Shown here in pieces: positions 14,609-16,452 of a stretch of DNA of 16,452 bases. Location of the stretch: the NCBI GenBank assembly GCA_024224995.1, contig JAAENB010000513.1, forward strand, positions 1 to 16,452. The letters run 5' to 3'. The DNA comes from a bacterium (GTDB lineage Bacteria > Spirochaetota > UBA4802 > UBA5550). Within the stretch, counting starts at the first letter, position 1, and every line of letters starts with the position of its first letter. The notes under the pieces are model-generated. The model searched no databases and had not been told where the DNA came from. It saw only the letters and a program-made list of their open reading frames with translations. The position numbers were made by a program, and so were the translations under genes.

Positions 14609-14644
14609 ACTTTTTCCTTTCGACTTGCACCTTTTTCCTGTCTT
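14573..14644. terminator. Imperfect inverted repeat across the operon end
   Basis: A purine-rich arm (about 14573-14594, gggacaggggaaaaggcaca) is largely complementary to a pyrimidine-rich arm (about 14624-14644, cttgcacctttttcctgtc). The coding end and stop codon of the beta-sandwich gene lie in the left arm and loop. Pyrimidine-rich DNA follows. It could act as a terminator or be an inserted repeat. Confidence 0.4.
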
Positions 14645-14681
14645 TCCCCTGCCTTTTATTTAAATTAAATTGACAAAAAAT

Positions 14682-14709
14682 TTGGTTGAATTATCTCTTA
14701 AAGTATAGT
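14682..14709 (+). promoter_or_regulatory. Putative promoter of the porin gene
   Basis: TATAGT (14704-14709) is a fair -10; TTGGTT (14682-14687) at 16 nt is a weak -35. A perfect TTGACA is at 14670-14675 but has no good -10 at 17 nt. The region is AT-rich and follows the inverted repeat that closes the previous operon. Confidence 0.35.
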
Positions 14710-14776
14710 AAAATTAGGACACCAGTTCTGGTTTTAGCTCTTGCCCGGTAAAGATGAAAATAAAGAGGAATTTGTT

Positions 14777-16066
14777 ATGAAAAAAAGATTGGTTTTTGTT
14801 ATTATCTCACTATTGTTAGTATATTCAGGAGTTCTCCTTGCTCAGAATGGAGAAGAGTCCTCCTCCGCCTTTTACGAGTCCACAGTTAAAACGAGAATAT
14901 CCGCAGTTATGGATTTTACCTATATTCAAAGACTGACAGATGATGACCAACTTAAAAACGCCGACATTCCGGGCTTTGTTGACTCGTCAAAGATGCAGCA
15001 GCTGGGATTTCCGGAGCGGGGATTTGACCTGAATTACGGTGAATTTGCCGTGGACGCCGGGATTGTACCGTATTTTAATTTTTTCTTTGATATGAAGCTT
15101 CTAACTTCGGTGGCAGATGACAATACTGTTGAATTCGGAGCGGAAGTTGAAGAGCTGTATGTAAAGACAATTGCCATTCCTTATGGATTCAGTTTTAAAA
15201 TGGGCCGGTTTTTAAGCAGTTTTGGCGGGTCCAATGTTGATCATGCTCATAGCTGGGATTTTTATGAGCGGCCTCTTGCCTATAATGCCCTTTTTGGCAA
15301 TCGCGGTCTTCTGGAAAACGGGATACAACTGGCCTGGAGGCTTCCGGTCTCGTTTATTATCACCCTTGGGTTGGAAGCCCTGGAAGGGGACAACGAGGTC
15401 AGTTTTGGTGCGGAAAAGATAGCGAATGCCGATGTAGACGGAACCAAGTATCCAAACCTGTTTGTGGGTTTTCTTGAATCCGATCTCAAACTGGGGAATG
15501 TTGATTTTTCCTGGGGCATCTCCATTGCCTATGGAAAGGTGAGGATAGACAACGGCGGCATCACGGCTGCCAGCGGAACTGCCATGGACGGTACTTCCAT
15601 CCTGTTTGGAGCTGATTTGCACTTGAAATATCATTATGATTCATTTCGATATCTTGGCATCCAGAGTGAGTTTATATACCGGACAATGAGTGGAACAAAA
15701 TATTATTCCAACGGTGCTTCTATTCTTAATACTGAGTATGAACGGGGGCAGGGCGGTTTTTATTTGAAACTGGTTGCGCGGCCCTTTGTTTACTGGCGAT
15801 TGGGCCTCAGGGTTGGGGGCGTTTTTGGCGGAGAAACCATAGGAACAACTACGGTAGATGCACCGGGAAGTCTGCTCCGGCCATCGGCTATGATTGATTG
15901 CCTGCCAACGGATTTTTCACGGATACGGCTCCAGTATAACTATGATATGACACGATATGAAGATATCGGCGCTGCTCCGGCTGTCTCCTATTCGGGTAAA
16001 ACAACTCATGAAATAATCCTTCAGTTTACCATGGCTGTAGGAGAGCACGGGGATAATTCCCGCTAA
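14777..16066 (+). CDS. Outer-membrane beta-barrel (porin-like) protein
   Basis: 429 residues from the chosen ATG, which has AGAGGAA 6 nt upstream; an earlier in-frame TTG (14741) lacks this. The N-terminus is a Sec signal peptide (MKKR, hydrophobic 5-21, likely cleavage after Ala22). The mature part alternates polar and hydrophobic/aromatic residues in short strands, as in outer-membrane barrels, ending in a strand-like HEIILQFTMAVG and a short polar tail. A conserved-looking block at 143-182 (GRFLSSFGGSNVDHAHSWDF, then RPLAYNALFGNRGLLENG) with H156 and H158 resembles a porin-like family seen in Proteobacteria whose members are sometimes annotated as zinc-regulated outer-membrane receptors; this rests on memory of the motif. 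The substrate is unknown. The gene stands alone. Confidence 0.85.
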   Translation: MKKRLVFVIISLLLVYSGVLLAQNGEESSSAFYESTVKTRISAVMDFTYIQRLTDDDQLKNADIPGFVDSSKMQQLGFPERGFDLNYGEFAVDAGIVPYFNFFFDMKLLTSVADDNTVEFGAEVEELYVKTIAIPYGFSFKMGRFLSSFGGSNVDHAHSWDFYERPLAYNALFGNRGLLENGIQLAWRLPVSFIITLGLEALEGDNEVSFGAEKIANADVDGTKYPNLFVGFLESDLKLGNVDFSWGISIAYGKVRIDNGGITAASGTAMDGTSILFGADLHLKYHYDSFRYLGIQSEFIYRTMSGTKYYSNGASILNTEYERGQGGFYLKLVARPFVYWRLGLRVGGVFGGETIGTTTVDAPGSLLRPSAMIDCLPTDFSRIRLQYNYDMTRYEDIGAAPAVSYSGKTTHEIILQFTMAVGEHGDNSR

Positions 16067-16206
16067 GAGTGCGGACCCCGCCGGGGGAAGGTAATCGGAG
16101 GCCCCGAGGGCCGGGTTATCGGTAATCGGTCAAGAACAACACCGGCTGGGCGGGGAAAAATACGTCAGAAACTTAATAGTGCGTCATATATAAGGTATAT
16201 GAACCC
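16067..16206. other. Repeat-containing intergenic DNA after the porin gene
   Basis: No gene is seen. There is a diverged form of the cccctcgcaggggtcgcac module (inverted, about 16068-16086), a GC-rich palindromic stretch around ggccccgagggcc (16101-16113), and a ggggaaaaatacgtcagaaa unit at 16152-16172. No convincing terminator with a U-tract follows the porin stop. Confidence 0.5.
16152..16180 (+). repeat. Dispersed unit ggggaaaaatacgtcagaaa, copy 1
   Basis: Repeated at 16380-16409 with one extra A and a similar AATAGT ending. An inverted, slightly changed copy is at 9935-9955. Confidence 0.8.
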
Positions 16207-16349
16207 GGAATGTAAACTATGCCCGGAGCAATGCCTCCGCAGAACGTTCGGAACTCGCTCCGCTCAGACAGCCTCACAACCCGCAGAGGCATCGCTCCGG
16301 GTATAGTTTACATTCCAATTGCGTTTTTCGGTATATTGAGACACGACCG
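16207..16349 (+). repeat. Long palindromic dispersed element, copy 2 (complete)
   Basis: The left arm 16207-16242 and right arm 16281-16316 are complementary at 32 of 36 positions; all four differences are transitions. The 38-nt loop (16243-16280) is the exact reverse complement of 13-50. A 33-nt tail (16317-16349) is shared with the short copy at 5955-5987. No ORF or transposase is associated. It is probably a non-autonomous palindromic element or a conserved structured repeat. Confidence 0.9.
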
Positions 16350-16364
16350 ACCCTGTATAGCGGG

Positions 16365-16383
16365 GTGCGACCCCTGCGAGGGG
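16365..16383 (-). repeat. Dispersed 19-nt module, inverted copy
   Basis: Exact reverse complement of cccctcgcaggggtcgcac at 348-366 and 9871-9889. It sits 16 nt after the tail of the long palindromic element and is joined directly to the next repeat unit. Confidence 0.85.
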
Positions 16384-16409
16384 AAAAAATACGTCAGAAA
16401 CAAAATAGT
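16380..16409 (+). repeat. Dispersed unit ggggaaaaaatacgtcagaa, copy 2
   Basis: Same unit as 16152-16180. Here it overlaps the end of the 19-nt module by four G residues. The remaining 43 bases of the window show nothing recognisable. Confidence 0.8.
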
Positions 16410-16452
16410 ATTGCGAGCTGCATCTGGCCTGGAAGTAGTATGGGCTCTTTGG

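Noticed and set aside
1..16452. Composite transposon or integrative element bounded by the inverted edge copies
   Set aside because: The copies are members of a wider repeat family (a third is at 5905), there is no transposase or integrase in between, and no target duplication can be judged because one copy is cut by the window edge.

Overview
The window looks like chromosomal DNA of a diderm (Gram-negative-type) bacterium of moderate G+C content (judged by eye, not counted). The evidence is an outer-membrane beta-barrel with a Sec signal peptide, two or three lipoproteins with relaxed lipoboxes, and a twin-arginine enzyme. The loose lipoboxes and the mix of families made me think of a spirochaete, but there is no rRNA or marker gene and this is only a guess.

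Layout. (1) 1-501: a copy of a long palindromic repeat at the very edge, a good sigma-70-type promoter (139-167) inside a 9-bp inverted repeat, and then about 325 nt of leader that folds into a nested series of stems. (2) 502-1767: a stand-alone group-II-like reverse transcriptase (RT) with an intact YADD motif and no visible maturase/endonuclease tail. It converges on a small TPR-like protein (1780-2247, minus). (3) 2545-5723: a tiny lipoprotein abutting an ankyrin-repeat lipoprotein, preceded on the minus strand by a Tat-targeted lipoprotein metal-dependent amidohydrolase. (4) 5724-6150: two different palindromic elements. (5) 6151-9518 (minus): a two-gene operon with ATGA coupling, made of an SF1 DNA2/NAM7-like helicase with a degenerate-looking nuclease-like C-terminus, then an XpaC-family protein. 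(6) 9519-10135: a mosaic of short dispersed repeats. (7) 10136-11028: a small polytopic membrane protein and, converging on it, a three-repeat DUF5648-like protein. (8) 11029-11393: a divergent regulatory region with several operator-like repeats. (9) 11394-14608: a coupled pair, a large multidomain protein ending in an HEXXH metallopeptidase-like domain and a beta-sandwich partner, neither with a signal peptide. (10) 14777-16066: an outer-membrane porin-like protein. (11) 16067-16452: more dispersed repeats, including a second long palindromic element in inverted orientation to the one at position 1.

The two most interesting items are the RT with its structured leader, which shares short sequence modules with repeats scattered through the same window, and the metallopeptidase plus Ig-like partner pair, which is laid out like an effector and its inhibitor or chaperone. 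Neither can be assigned to a named system from sequence reading alone.
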